From: Eudorina sp. 2006-703-Eu-15
Taxonomy: Eukaryota > Chlorophyta > Chlorophyceae > Chlamydomonadales > Volvocaceae
Assembly (NCBI GenBank): GCA_003117195.1
Contig: BDSI01000122.1
Location: forward strand, 208,030-272,029
Length of the DNA: 64,000 nucleotides
Direction of reading: 5' to 3'
Position numbers and translations under genes: made by a program
Notes under the pieces: generated by a model
Told to the model about the DNA's origin: nothing
Seen by the model: only the letters and a program-made list of their open reading frames with translations
Database searches by the model: none
In this document: piece after piece, positions 1-13,247 of the stretch
Layout of the letters: each line of letters begins with the position of its first letter
Position numbering within the stretch: position 1 is the stretch's first letter

Positions 1-328
1 GGATAGCATGGCGTTTGCGTTACGCTATTGCGTGGTTCCGAGTTATTGTCAAGCCCAGTGTTAGAGGTTCTTCACAGTTCCAGTCTAACAGTACCCGACG
101 GCAACTGCGCGCGCATGTCCATCCGCACCCCACAGAAACGTCTACTTCACCAGCGGCATCGTACGCGCGGCATATGGAGCGTGCTTTGACAGCGACCTGA
201 ATCGACAAAAAAACATCAAAAGCCTCGAGCACCTAACCAGCCAGCACAAGTGATTGGCACAGGATGCCAGAAATGTGCCCATGACTAAGGTGGAATGCGT
301 CCCCGCACTGCCTGAATACGAAACCATA
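1..328. other. 3' flank of the coiled-coil gene
   Basis: No coding exon could be supported here. The stretch lies downstream of the stop codon of the minus-strand coiled-coil gene and presumably includes its 3' untranslated region. No TGTAA polyadenylation signal is visible on the minus strand within it, so the transcript end may lie beyond the window edge or use a variant signal. Confidence 0.5.
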
Positions 329-3300
329 TCATGCTTCCTTGATTTCAGTCTTGTTCACCAAGTCCGCACTCAAAATCTCACACCGCACGACCGCGCCTTC
401 GAAAACGGCAATCTGCTCCGACAGCTGCACAAACATATCTTGCAATGCGGCCACCTGGCCGTCACGCTGCAGCAGCTTTGACTGAGCTGCCTGCAGCCCG
501 GCCTGCAGCTCTGACACCTGATCTTCCACGCTACGTATGTACGCCTCTTTCTTGCTTAGGAGAGCTTCAAGCGCGTGCTGCGGCGCTGTAACAGCCCCGG
601 GTGGCGCCTTCATTCGCGCCTGCTCCGTCGCGGACAGCTGCTGGTGTAACTTAACGTTCCAGCGCCACAGCAGGGCATTCACATCCTCCGCATCCGAGCG
701 CAGCATTTCGTACACTCCGCACGCGTCACGGTACACGTCACGCGTCCGGGCGATCTCCGCATACAACCACGTTTCGGAGCGCAGCCCATCGTCTTCCTCC
801 CCAGAAAATGACCTGCCGTGGACGCCGTGCTTTGTGGGCGTGTTCTCCTGTTGCAGCCGCAACATTATTTGCACCACGTTCGCTGCACGATCATGTGCAG
901 CCGCGACCACTTCCCAAACTGACGAAAGCTCTTGCCGCAGTACAGCGGATTCCGTGACATCGTCAGTGTTCATGAGCTCGCCCAGTGCCCGCCGGATGGC
1001 CCGAAGCTCCTTATAAAGCTGCTGCGCTTGTTGAACAGGCATGAAAGACTCGGAGCCCATGAGGTTGGGTGCTGCGCTAGACGCGTCTGGCCTTGCGGGG
1101 GTGCCGATGGGAGAGCACATTGACGCCGCCGCTTGTTTGAAGCCCGTCAGGTGCGGTGAACGGCTAGCACGTTCTTGCTGCTGCGGCCTTTCCAACCCAG
1201 CCCCGTAAGCGGCGGAGTTAGCAACCCGCAGCAGGCGAATCTCCTCCAACTGCAGCTCCGCCAACGCTGCGCGCATCGCCGCGTAGGCCAGTTCGTCAGC
1301 GACGGTATCCAACTGCGCCAGAAGCGTGCGGTGCTTGGCCCGCAGCTCGTCGAGCTCACCATGCAGGACAACCGTTTCCATCATCAAGTCGGTCTGCTGT
1401 GCAGTCTGTCCAGCCGTAATGCCTGCCGACTGGGTGCTGGCTGCTGGTGCCCCAGGCCCACTGCGGGGTAAGGTACCCGCGCCCTGCAGCAGCTGCATGT
1501 TCTCCAGTCTAGCCTCCGCCAACGCAGCTTGCATGGCCGCTTCCGCTAGCTGATCAGAAGCCATGGAGATGAGCGAGTAACCTTCAGCGTGGCCACGAAC
1601 CGTGGCTGCATCCTCACACGAACCATGCAACAGCACGCCCTCGCGTTGGCCCAAACGGTCGGGCGCGACGCATCCAATATCACTGCTGCGGAGTGCCGCC
1701 GCCGCCGGCAACGTTGAACTGCTTGTCGCAGCTGCCTTCGCTGCTGCGATCTCCGATTCCGCCAGAGTTAACTTCGCGGCCGATTCTTTGAGGCTTGCCT
1801 GGAGAGACCGGATCTCATCTGTCATCCACGCCTTTGTGCTCAGCAGGCTCTGGAAGCTTTGCTCCTCAACCTCCTTCTCGCTTTGCAGCTGCTGCAGCTG
1901 GCCCCTCAATTCGGAGATATGCGAGTCGCGCATCATCAGTTCACCCTCGCAATCCTCCAGGTTACGCCGCAACTCCTCCACGGTGGCCTGGTAATCCAGC
2001 TCGTCAGAAAGACGCCTTTGATATGAAGCTTTCACCTCAGCAAGCTCGGCATTTAGCTCCGACAGCTGCCTGCGTAGCTCCCCCACCAGCTCTTCTAGAG
2101 CTGCAACCTCCTTGTCGTGGGCTCCACGATTAACGTCGCGCGACCGCTCCAGCTCGGAGATTGCAGCGCGCAACTGTGCAAGCGCTTCCGTGTGAGCTGC
2201 CCGCATCTGTGCCGACTCTTTTTCGTGTCGGGCCTGCAAACGCGTAATGTCGGCAGCTTTGTCACCCTCCAGCTGAGAACTGCGCTCCGCCAAGTATGCA
2301 GCGAGCTGGGAATGCAGCGACTGAAGGTCTGCCGCATGCTGCGCACGCAGCTCGTATATACGCGTGTCATGATCCTCATGGCTGAAAGAATGTTGTCCCG
2401 TCTGCCGCTCGACAACATCCACCTCATCAGCCGCCCGATCAGGAATCTCCTCTCGTCCAGGTTTGACCAGAGCAGATGTCAACGCTGCGCATTGTGATGC
2501 GTGCTCCTGCTGCAGCTGCTGCAGACGAGCCTCATAGCCCGAAATCAGCTGCTGCTGCCGCTCCTCCAGCTCAGCAATCTGTACCTCAAGGGACGCTATA
2601 TGCTGCAACAACTCCGCTTCGTGTTGTCCAATAGGAAGTCCAACATCGGAAGTACGTGTAGTCGTATCAGAGCGGCAAGAGGTCGGCCTTTCTGCATCCC
2701 CGCGAACTGCTGCGGAAGCCTCAATAAGCTGCGCTTCTAGTCGGCTGACATCAGCCGCACAATCGTCGCGCAGCTGCATGAGTTCCGCTTGGTGCAACGC
2801 TTGTAGAGCTTGAATTCGTTCTTCAGACTCCGCTTGAAGCTCTGCACAGCTTACGATTTTGGAGACCAGCAGCTCGCAAACTGCAGCTTGTAAGTTCTGC
2901 ACCTCGGCCAACAGGCTCGCTGTGTCGGAGGGACCGTTCGAACTGCGCAGCTGCTTGAGCGCATCCCGTGCGAGGTCCGGTGTGCCATCACGAGCACACA
3001 GCAAAGTTGACCCGCCGTCCGGCACGCCCGTCGCTCCTAGCAACTCCTCCAGCGGCTCCGTTGGGTCCAGCAAGTACGTGGGGGGCTCGCTGGCATCCGT
3101 ATAACGCCGTGTGGGCAGCAGGGGAGCTTCCGACGTGAATGACTGGTAGCTAGACTGCAGGGCCACCGACGAGCGCCCATAACCGCGTGACATTTCAGCG
3201 ACGGGCTCCCCCGGCTCCGAATGGAATTCCTCGCCTTCATCCGGCAAACGACTGCCAGTGGTGTCTGAGCGACGGCGGCGGCTGCGACTAGGCGGCAGGC

Positions 3301-6300
3301 CAGACGCAAGCAGCGTCGGCGATCCCGCTGCCGACACGTCCTGCGCAAGGCCTGCCTCGCTCACCCTGCAGGACACAGGGATCGCGGCCGCACAGGAGGC
3401 TGCGTCTGGCGCGCCAGCGCGCTGCATGGCTGCAGGCACATCCTTCTCGCCTGATGACTGACGACCCCGCGGCTCGTGTCTTGCAGCCATGTTTTCCACC
3501 AGATTTTCTAGCTCCTGCAGCGCTCCATCTTGGCCGTCAACTCCCTGGTGCAGCAGGTCGCTCAGCGCGTCAAGATGCTCCTCCAAACGTTCGGCTCGCT
3601 GCACTGCGCAATCCATGCGCTGTGCACGCTGCCGCGTGGCATCGCGTTCGGCCGCCAGCCCCGCCGCTTCCGACATGAACTTATCCAGGACCGCCCGAGG
3701 TGAACTGGCTTCCACACGGGACCGCGCCGCCCCTGACGGCTGCGTGCTGCCGCCAAGAAGAGATGGGGCCCGGGATGGCGGCGATGAGCCCGTTGTCACG
3801 GCGGCAACTGCCGCAGCCGCGCCAGCTGCACCAGCCGCAGCCGCCATGCTGATTTGTCGCGTGCGCTCTCGTTCGAGACTTTCCTTTTCGTTCTCAAGAC
3901 TCAGCGCGTAAGACTCCAGCTCGCCGACGCGGTGTCGCAGAAGGTCTCTCTCAGCTGTTAGCCCCGCCAGTTGCAAGGTAAACTGCTTCTCATCTTCACG
4001 AGGTGCGTCGAGCTCAGGCTCCCGCGACGACCTTGCAACATGGCGTGCCGGCGAATCTTGCAATGGGTCCTCGTCCCCAGCATCCTTTTCGTGGCGTAAC
4101 CGGAACGTCAACTCTTCCGTGCTGTCAGGGAAATTTGCGTCGCTGCCACGATCCCCGCCGACGTGACGGCTTTTTCGCTCATCACGGCAAACACGGACGG
4201 TCAGATTGCGGAACGGCTGGCGGGGTGATGCAGTCTGCCTCCTTGGCGAAGGACTGGCGGAAAGATCATCGGACGCTGCCACGCTATACGCCGTGGTGTT
4301 GCCGTCAGCACTCCGGCCCACAGACAGCTGCTCCACGGCAGGAAGAGGATTTGCAATCCGTAATGAAAGCCGTCCATTCGAAACGAATGGTGGCGAAGCA
4401 CGAGAGGAAAGGGACCGCCTCTGCGCAAATCCGTCGGCAGGCTGTGATGCTGAGGGTTATGCGCTGTGTCAAGAGGTTCAGTCCGGAAGAATAATTGACT
4501 CTGGAAAAGAACAAGTGCGACAGGGTAACTGCCCATGACACGGGGAGGGTCACTGGGTGCGTACCGCGATGCCTTTCGCTGCTAGTTCGCGCCGTCCCGA
4601 AGCTAGCGTGCGGAGGATCAAGTCCTGGGCTGCGTGTGCGAACGTGCAACGCTTACCAACCGTGCTCATACCCCAACATGTTGGCATGCGCGCCTCTTGC
4701 CTCTGCCGTTTACCCGCATACAAGAAACCACAACTTCACAATGATGGCTAGCGAAGACGAGTACTAACCTGCAGGGGACCGCCGCCCGACGACTCCGGCA
4801 CACTCGGGGGCTGTGGCATCGAGAGGCTCTCCAAGAAGTTCCGGATGCTGGCCAGATGGTCGTCGATCTTCTCGAGGCCCTGCACATAACAGGTTGAATG
4901 GTTGGTCAGTCCATTCAACCCAAATGGCCCGGTGCAATATCCATGCTTACGAATGACAAGCTCACCTGGGTTAGCGCGCTGGCAGCGGTGTGATCTGGTA
5001 CCACGAGTGACTGCCGGGCAACCACTAGTAGATCTCGCGCTGCCGCAAGCTCCTCCTGTGAAACTTGCAGCTTGGCGGCTGCTTGCGCCTGGTCGTGTTG
5101 TAGCGCGACCACCTCGGACTCAAGCTGCGGCAACACAGGACAAGGACGCATGCGATTTAGCCATCGTCCACACGACACATGGTGTCATGCATGATGGAAG
5201 CAGGACAAGCAGGCCGCAACTTCAGATTAGCTTACCCCCTTGAATATGTCTTGAGCCGCTTGCATCTCCGCCTCCAGGGTTTGTTCGCGCCGCTTTGACT
5301 CCTCCAACTCGCTCCGCAACCTGGTTTAGATCAAGGACAGGGCCCAGTACGTCGAGATATAATAATTCTTATACCCACACGGCGGCCGCACATGGCTTGG
5401 CGCCGTGAACTAACTATCACAGGTTTGAATACTACTATGCATCACGCATAAACTGAACACTGGGACTGCCAAATGTCCTGCCTGTCTCAGTTCATCAGCC
5501 CACTGTGTTATGTGGTACATGAAGAGCTCATTCTGACCACCCATGCCGTTAAGCCGCATGTGGGCGAAGAAGCCCGTCAAACGGGCGCTCTGAGGAACGC
5601 CTGCTTTGACCACACTCATCGCCTTGTGGACTTAAGGGTCGTGGGTACCGAAATGAAGGCTGTGCCAAGGCAAACACGGCTTGCGCTGTGTCCGGGTCCG
5701 CACCCTTCACTTTGGCGCAGCCCAAACCTCACGTACCTTATGGTCTCCTCCTCAAAGACTCGCACAGCATCAATTGCCCGCGGGCTGCCAAGAGACACGG
5801 CCGTGAGGAGGGGCGATACCTGGCACGCATCCCTGGCGTCCTGCTGCAGTTGGAGCAACCCTTGGGCACCCTCCTGGACGGCTGCAACTGCCAGTGAAGT
5901 GCTCCGCGTGCTGTGTGCCACCGCTTCGAAGCGGCGGGTAAGCTCATCGGTCACCCCGAACGCATCCAGGAGTTCAGCCAAGCGGGTGACAGCGGCCTCC
6001 GCTTCCTCTGCCGCTGCGTTGGCATCCTCCACTTGCTGCTGCGCATGCTGCGCCTTTGCAAGGGCACGCTCCGCACAATCGTGCGCGGCAGCAAGCTGTT
6101 GCTGCAAGGCGGATGTCTGTAGACACAGACTCGTCTGCATGCCATCGGAGGGGACCGGGAGTGGGGCAGCGTGTATAGTTGACCTGTCTGAGCGGCACGT
6201 TGCGACTGCGCGCACCAACCGGTTCGAACGAATCCCACAGCACCGTGTGATGCATGCCTCTTACTGTGACAAAGATTCCCGCTAAGTGCGAGCTGCCGTT

Positions 6301-6558
6301 GCATACCTCGAGGGCCAGCTTCTCCTCCGCAAGTTGGTTAAACTGTTTCTGCAGGCGATGCTGGACCAGCTGTGTAGCTGCCAGCTGTCGTTCATAGTAA
6401 TCCACCAAGCCTTCCGCTCCCTTCAGCATGCGAAATTTATACATTCAAACTTTCCTCGTAACAGATTGGCGCAACTCCCATCTGACACTTACCTGCGGCA
6501 CAGCAGGCTTCTCGCCGACTTGCATCCTAAGCGGCATCAAATCATCGCTGACGTCCAT
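329..6558 (-). CDS. large coiled-coil protein, 7 exons, ~1,675 aa
   Basis: Exons in transcription order are 6558-6493, 6420-6307, 6116-5737, 5320-5236, 5124-4966, 4879-4769 and 4441-329. All junctions are GT-AG and the phases agree throughout, with the only split codon (Arg) between exons 3 and 4. The start is the ATG at 6558, reading MDVSDDLMPLRMQ. Nearly the whole product is Glu/Gln/Leu/Ala/Arg-rich heptad sequence predicted by eye to form long coiled coils. Ser/Pro/Arg-rich linkers occur in the first part of the last exon, which alone encodes ~1,370 residues (4.1 kb). No catalytic motif, signal peptide or membrane segment is seen. Coiled-coil proteins of this size in algae are often cytoskeletal, centrosomal/basal-body or Golgi tethers, but nothing here decides between these. 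A longer ORF reading from 4336 begins at GTG and is only the inside of the last exon; splicing to exon 6 in phase 0 extends it. Confidence 0.8.
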
Positions 6559-7976
6559 TGTAAGCAGGGCTTCCGCACCTTCCCGAACCTTTGTTACAGC
6601 GCAAATTACATCTCAGCGACGTTTGTGTTCCCCAAAGTCAAACTTTACCAAACTTGGACAGAAACCCCTCTCGCCTGTGCCAAAGGTGCAGATTCCATTT
6701 GACGAATCTCTGGCCCGAAGTCCAGCCTCCCCGAGCCGGGGGGTTGGTCCAGTGCCGCCATGAGGGAGCCCTTACGGAATGCCCAATAAAGAAATTATGA
6801 ACAGAGTAAATGACATGGCCTTGCAAGGTCACGTCCTAGCTACCGCTAAAGCTACTGTTCTTTGCACGTTACTTTCGGTACTCTGACTGGTTGGTATTGT
6901 GCAAAACTATTTACTTCACACAATTGCCCTGCTTCGGTGACTGCTGCACAGTATTCGGCTAGCTTTGTGGTTGTCTGGTTGAAGACCTCGGAAAGGCGGT
7001 TGCAGTACGGCTACTGTGATCACTATTATATCCATAACGCCTACCAATTTTCACTCTTGTTTGATGGAAACGAGCTGACTGAGAATGTTTCAAGACGTGC
7101 GCCCGGAATATGGGCATTCCGGGTGCCTTCACTTGTAGATAGGTGTGGAGTGTGGAACGTGTCTTGTGCAGGACACGTCAACGGCATGACCGCGCGCGTT
7201 TACGGTTGCCTGAGTGGTTCGGGAGCTTTCGGGCAAAAGTTTCTCTCAGAAAGGCCAAAATGACGTTGGGCACAGTGGCGGTCGGCTCGCAAGCTTAATT
7301 TTACCTGTCCATCCCGTTTCAGCCCTTGACTTCGGACACGCTCGGACTCTCACTCCCATTTCGTCTTGGTTTATATTTCTAGCGAAACAGCGAGTCCATG
7401 TGATGAACGTCTGTCCTAGAAGAACCTCGGCCACCGCACCCTACCGTGGCAGGCCGCGCGATATGTAACGCAAAGCGCGGTACACGGGTGCGGGGGTACG
7501 ACGGGGTCACATAGGCAAGGGAGATGGAGCCCATTTTGCCCTGCATGCGAGCATCGTGGATCGTGCGCATGTGCACGCTCCTCGATGACCGTCACAGAAA
7601 ATTGTGCCGCAGTCGACGAGCCCCACTCTGCCTGCCGTTTCCGTTGGTTATCAAGTACATAAGCTTCCTAGGCTCCTTATTCTTTGTAAACAACTTTGCC
7701 GCCACAACCCACGAGGACAGGGTGTTCGACAGGACCCTACGGGACAGCCCGACGCCAGTCGTCAATGTCCATGCCCGCGCTTGCGATTCGCGCAACCGAA
7801 GGGCAGGCCCTGCTAGCCGCTGCCAAGTATCACGGAACACCAACAACAAAGCGCACCCATGGCTTTAACGTAGTTGGCAGTTGTACTCGCATCTGATAAC
7901 TGTGCTTCACCGCATCCCAACTGTTTGCCTGATCCACGAGACTTGTATGGCTCGCAACAGCAACCCCGGGGAACCC

Positions 7977-8003
7977 TGCGCGGTCCACTGTAACATCCAA
8001 TAA
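7977..8003 (+). repeat. short copy of the TGTAACATCC repeat end
   Basis: Reads GCGGTCCACTGTAACATCC followed by AATAAA-like sequence. This matches the last bases of the better preserved copy at 8117-8267. Only the terminal ~27 bases can be aligned by eye. Confidence 0.4.
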
Positions 8004-8116
8004 ACCCAGGGCAAATCTCCGCGGACCCATCAGCGGGGCGGCCAGGCGATCCACAATGCTACCAGGTGATTCAGGCCTCGGGCGCTCGGGGGAGTGATTG
8101 ACGAGAGCACATGTAG

Positions 8117-8267
8117 GATGTGTTTCGGTGCACTTGTGGAGCCTGTCCGGAGCGCCATGGTGGCGCCTGTTCGTTTAGGCAGTGTATGGTAAGGAGGCCT
8201 CGGCTGTCGCCGTTGGCTATCACCGATGACCCGCGGGGTCCGCTGTAACATCCTTAATGATAATAAG
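8117..8267 (+). repeat. dispersed repeat with stem-loop and TGTAACATCC end, copy A
   Basis: About 150 bases aligning by eye with 24683-24834 (reverse strand) and 33328-33441. Shared blocks in order are CACTTGTGGAGCCTGTCCGG, a stem-loop (here GCGCCA/TGGCGC arms), CAGTGTATGGTAAGGAGGC, GGCTGTC, then CCGATGACCCGCGGGGTC, CGCTGTAACATCC and an AT-rich tail TTAATGATAATAA. The constant 3' end with a simple AT tail and variable 5' extent is what 5'-truncated non-LTR retrotransposons or SINEs look like. No ORF identifies the element. Confidence 0.7.
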
Positions 8268-8529
8268 GATGTGGCACTGGGTGGTGGTTGCCCCGCTGTC
8301 GCCTCTTGCCGGCTTGCGCTCAGAGCCACAATACATGATTATCAAAACCAATGTGTTACTGGGCGCTATCAGCCGGCAGGCGGAGCCGAGGCGTGCCGAG
8401 GCGACGGGTACGAAGCTGCTTACGGGTCATCTTTCACTCACGACTGTCATATAAACTGGGACCCATAACCAATGACAGGAGGTATACCGCGACCCTGGTA
8501 CTTGAGTCCATGAGCTCAGAGAATTCGGG

Positions 8530-8640
8530 TTGGCCCCTCACCAACCCCAACTGCCCCTCAGGCCCCCACCGATCCCTACCGCCCCTAAGGTCCCCACCGC
8601 CCCTACCACCCCCGCCGCCCCTATTGCCATACCACCCATC
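8530..8640. repeat. degenerate C-rich minisatellite
   Basis: Imperfect repetition of units such as CCCCTACC and CCCCACCG. A similar array occurs at 13655-13830, and both are followed at about 120 bases by a similar phrase ending in TACTCTAA, so they may be copies of one dispersed element. Confidence 0.5.
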
Positions 8641-10569
8641 GTGACAAACCCCGGACGCAACTGTCACTCTGGACAAAATGTCAATCGCGTTCGCCTTCTG
8701 GCCGCTTTGCTCGTACGGCACCAGGGATGGCGCGCGTCATGTCGTACTCTAAGGACCTAAACTATCACCACGCTCTCACGTCACGCAAAGCGCTGGGGTG
8801 CTCGTTCACGCCCCCACGTGTCGGACGTCCCGGCGCCGCCGCTGCTGCTTGGGCGGTGGCGACTGCCTGAATGAGACTGCACACCAGCCTTTTCTTGGAA
8901 CTTCAGGCTGCCCCTTCAGGACAGCTCCGGGGTCAAGATCGAGTCGCGGGCCAGCAGGCCTCTCGGCTGCAGGTCGCCACCCGACCCACCTGCCCGACAC
9001 AGGTCCCTGCCCTCCGACGCACGCAGTGGAAGTTGCTTACACGCCTCATGGGGTTGCCCGTACTAACTGGGGGAAGGTTGCAGGGCGGCAGCGCTTGTAT
9101 GAGGCATGGGCGGGTTAGGGTGGAGGCTCTCTGCGCTGGTTTCCGCAGGATGAGAAAGTTCGCTGGCCGTGACCGCACGTTCGCTTCTCGGGGCCGGTGT
9201 TGATTACCGCAGGGTGAAGCTCAGTGCGAGTGGGTGGGAGCTTGGGAACGGCATCTGGATTTGCGCCGTGACTGGAAGACAAGCCACAACCCGCGCAGAA
9301 CGACAGAGCCTTACGTCTTTCAAGGGGGGTCTCGGCTCAGCGTTATGTTGGTACAATATGGATATCTTCGTCCAACCTGAGCCCTCTGTCATGTTAAGAC
9401 CCGATCAACACTTCGCACGTCAGCCTGGCGCGACACGGCTTCCAGGCGCCAGCAATAAGACATCTTTCCTCTTGGCGATGCACCATTGCTTTCATCCAAA
9501 TATCAACTCGCAGCGAGGCAAATTGGTGCTGACCTTTGTTTGCAACCGCCACCTGCCAAGAACCGGACTGACCCTATTGAACTTCCTCGCCCTAACAATT
9601 ATCAGTACCGCAGTTTCCTAGGAAACCCGGATTGTCTTGCGCGTGCAAAAAATCTGCAATCTATCAGGAAGAATTAATTTGATTATTAAGATTTGTGATG
9701 TCAAGAAAGAGAGGAAAAGAGATGACGTGCGTGGCCACGCAAGGTTGATCATCACGCACGGGAAGCATGGATGTGATGTGATGGAATAACAAGGGGGGCC
9801 ACTGTCGAGGGAGAGGGGACAGTGGACCCCCGCACGCCCGTCGCCTTACTTCCCGGCGGCGGGGTGCTTGCTTTGGCGGTCGGTCGCCCTCGCAGGGCCT
9901 CGACTGGCAGCTCTCTGGCCCCGGCTCTAGACTACGCCACGCCTTCTGTTGCCTCGATTGCTGTGTCATGCGATGAGCGGTGAATGATGAGCGTGAAAGC
10001 GGTATGATACAACCATGAGTTGCGGTGCCCCAACTGCCTTACTTAGTTTCCGTACCGCAGACGTCTGGCGTGCAGCGCGTTCAAAGGTTCAGACCGTCAA
10101 ACCAAGGCAATCACCTCCACTGCAAAAGAACAAAGCTATCCTCAATCCTATGGCGAGGAAACGCACACGAAAAATAGAATCCTTCGTCGCACATAACCCT
10201 GCTAACAAATGTCCTTTCCGTAAGCTCCCAAACAAGCAACACTGTGCCTCTCGGTTACACGTGCCATCGCACAGGCCCCGTAGCTACACAGGCGAAGCCG
10301 ACCCTCAACCACCGAGCGACAGCATGGGCACCGTACGCTCCCACCGCTTCCCAGCCACGGAACAAGCAAATCGAAACCGATCTCCGCTGCGGCCGGGAAC
10401 CAGCGAACCACTACGCCGGCTGCTCACTAGGTAGGTGCTGCCGCCCATCGCTCCGTCAGCAGGAAGGCGGAACCACAGTGCCGTATGCCTGCTGTACAAA
10501 CGGCAAGCGTTCATGGGCGCCGTACAATATGTAGGTTATTTGAATGTGCTTAGACAGAACATGCTTTGG

Positions 10570-10765
10570 TGGCTGAGCTGTGCTGGCGGCGGGCGAGCTG
10601 TGCTGACGGCGGCCGGGCTGTGCTGACGGCGGGCGCGCTGTTATGACGGCGGGCGGGTTATCCTGACGGTGGCCGGGCTTTGCTGAAGGCAGCCGAGCTG
10701 TGCGGATGGCTGGGATGTGCTGATGGCTGAGCTGTTATGACAGCTGGGCTGTGCTGGTGGCGGAG
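10570..10765. repeat. degenerate ~21-bp tandem repeat
   Basis: Roughly nine diverged units built on GCTGTGCTGACGGCGGGC, decaying towards the 3' side. No ORF uses it convincingly. Confidence 0.6.
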
Positions 10766-12396
10766 CTGCGCGGATGTCGCCGATCATGTCTCCAGAACGG
10801 CCGATGCTGACCTGCGCGGAGGGTACGTACCGAAACCAAACGCGTGCATGGTTACGACGGGGTAGACAGGTGCACACGACAGAAGACGTGCAGGCGGTCA
10901 AGCGGACAAGCGGAAACACGTAGACCGAAACCGCGCGTGTGTAATACATCGTAAATGTGTGACCTCGCCAATCGATTGTCAACTCAAGTGGCTACATGCG
11001 ACTGCTGTGACGCCCGCGGTGGAGATCGCTCCGTGGGACTTCTCGCCTTGCCTCATGATCAGGGCGTCCATCGAAAGACGGCCCTGCCCGACCCGTGCGT
11101 ACCTGGGAGCTCAGATGCGCCCACACTTCGCCAAAGCCCCGACCAACGCCCAGCTACAGTCCAGCGCATATGCTCGTCGACTGGCGGGACACGCGTCATC
11201 GGTGTCGTACTGGGGATAAATGGTGGCAGGGGTCGCGTTTGGGCATGGTCAAAGGAGACGTTTGGTGGTGGCCGCCAGGGAAGCTGGTGTCGGTGTTGAT
11301 GGTTACTTTTGCTGTGGCGGCAGCTGTTGGGAAAAGATGTGTCGGCGCCCACATTGATGAACATGACGGCGTGTCATCTTCAGGGACGAGAGCCAATATG
11401 TTCCTTCGTGGACGGCGGCATTATGAGAGTATTGTGTACGGTCAGCGCCACATGACTAGGTAAACACTCTTGCTACACGGTCATCTGAAGGATTCATCCG
11501 CGAGAACGGCTTCGACACCAAAGCACTCTTTAAGCAACACGAGTCAGCAGGTAGGGTGTCTGCTACCGCGTTCAGCCTCTGAAGTCGTTGCCTCTCAAAC
11601 ACCATCACAGCGGAGAGTGACTGAACTCAAAACTTACCATGAAATGTTTTCACAGTTGGAAAGGCAGTTGTGTAGCCGTGCGATCCTTGGCATGGCTTTG
11701 CCATGCCGGCCGGTTGCCATATGCCGCTGAACTAAACAGCCAGCCGTCACAGCTCCAGGGAAAGTTGTTTGCAAATTTGTGTCGTTGTCACTGGAAGGTG
11801 CTTGGGATGGATAGCCGAGGGCGAAGTCGGCTGTCCTGAAGTCCGACCAGCTCGGACAACCTTACAAATATCATGTGTAGCATATAACGGTCTTCTAGGC
11901 CACTGAACTCGGCGTGTGCCCTATCAGCTGCGTAAAGCTGTCTGATTCTTGTGCGGGTCTGCATTTGCATGACAGAACGTGTCAGTGCGTCTTGTTGTAT
12001 GATACTGTAACTGACTTTGCATCAAAGCTTTGGTTAGAATGCAAGGCGGTTACAACTGTGAAAACCCGACCGTTGAGCTCGTACTCCCGGAACAGACGAA
12101 CAGTCATGCATTTACTGAAAAGCGGTGTGTATTTTACATGGCACATCGTACTTTATTTCTACAGATATGCGAGTGAATTCGCATGCGCGAGACTAACGCT
12201 GCCAAAGCGGTCAGGAATTTCTTAACTTCACGGTACCTACTGATTACCAAAGCGCTATGTAATGCAGCTAATGTAACTGACTAGTAGACGTCCATAGACT
12301 GACAAGGTCCCGGATTCTTGACTGACAGTTGCACCCGTCTTGACTGACAGTTGCACTCGCCGGACTAGGAACCACCGGCCGATCACATTGCGCGCG

Positions 12397-13209
12397 TCAC
12401 TGTGTCGCCCGTGACCGCCAGGGCGGCCCGCAAGTCCTGATGCAGCCTGGGTGGGGTGGCACCAGCAGCCCCGCCAGGGCCTCCGGGCCGTTGGCGGCCG
12501 CAGCCAGCACCAGCGCGCTGCCGCCGCCGCTGGCCAGGGGTGAGACGGGGTCCTGGCGGGAGAGGGGGAACATGGACTATAACGATCCCCCGGGGCACAG
12601 GGTTACAGGCAGGCCGGGGAGGGGCCCCGAGTCATTCAGCCCCTGCACCCCTTGGCGGCCAGGCCCGCGCGAGGCACATGACACCACTCCACATGCGGAG
12701 GACGTCTACTAGCGGGCAGCAGCCTGGGTGTGTCCAGGCGGGGAATCCAGGAAATGTCCTCCGTGAGGGGGCCCCAGGCCCTCCGGCTGGCCCTCCCCCG
12801 GGTGCCGTCCGCCCGTCCCTCCTCCTCCCCGCCCCAGGTGGTGGCCTTCAGACCCGCGTACCCCTGCTGCCGCACTTACCAGGGTAGACCAGAACCGGTG
12901 TCTTCCTGCGATCTCCCTCACCCAGGCCCGAGGGGGGAGACTGCGCTCCCGGGCTACGGCACCCAGAGACATTAGGTTCAGATCAGGAAGGAGACCCTCA
13001 TGTAGTCGTGCTCCCTCATCGCCCCCCTTTGAACGAACGGAGTGCTCCTCCATGGATATCCCTGGCCTCCCCGACAACGCGATCCAGTGGGCTGCGGCCT
13101 CCATCACCTCCGCACCAAGCCACCTAGCCAGCCAGCCAGCCAGCTTGTCCCATTCCCATTACAGCTGCGAGCGCGTCGGCAAGTGGGTTACCGGGAAGGC
13201 AACCAGCGA

Positions 13210-13247
<38 letters not shown>

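Larger units (their letters stand above)
6559..12396. other. non-coding, repeat-bearing spacer
   Basis: About 5.8 kb without a supportable gene. ORFs are short, overlap on both strands and show no splice-linked continuation or family motif. The proximal part must hold the promoter and 5' UTR of the coiled-coil gene. The stretch contains two copies of a dispersed repeat ending in TGTAACATCC (near 7.98-8.27 kb), a degenerate C-rich array at 8.53-8.64 kb and a degenerate ~21-bp tandem array at 10.57-10.76 kb. At 12.31-12.36 kb there is a two-copy repeat containing TTGACTGACAGTTGCAC. GC content is lower than in the coding regions. Confidence 0.5.

Noticed and set aside
5773..5807. Possible 36-bp intron inside exon 3 of the coiled-coil gene
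   Set aside because: GT and AG are present, but the removal would be too short for an intron and would bring a TGA into frame; the reading continues without it.
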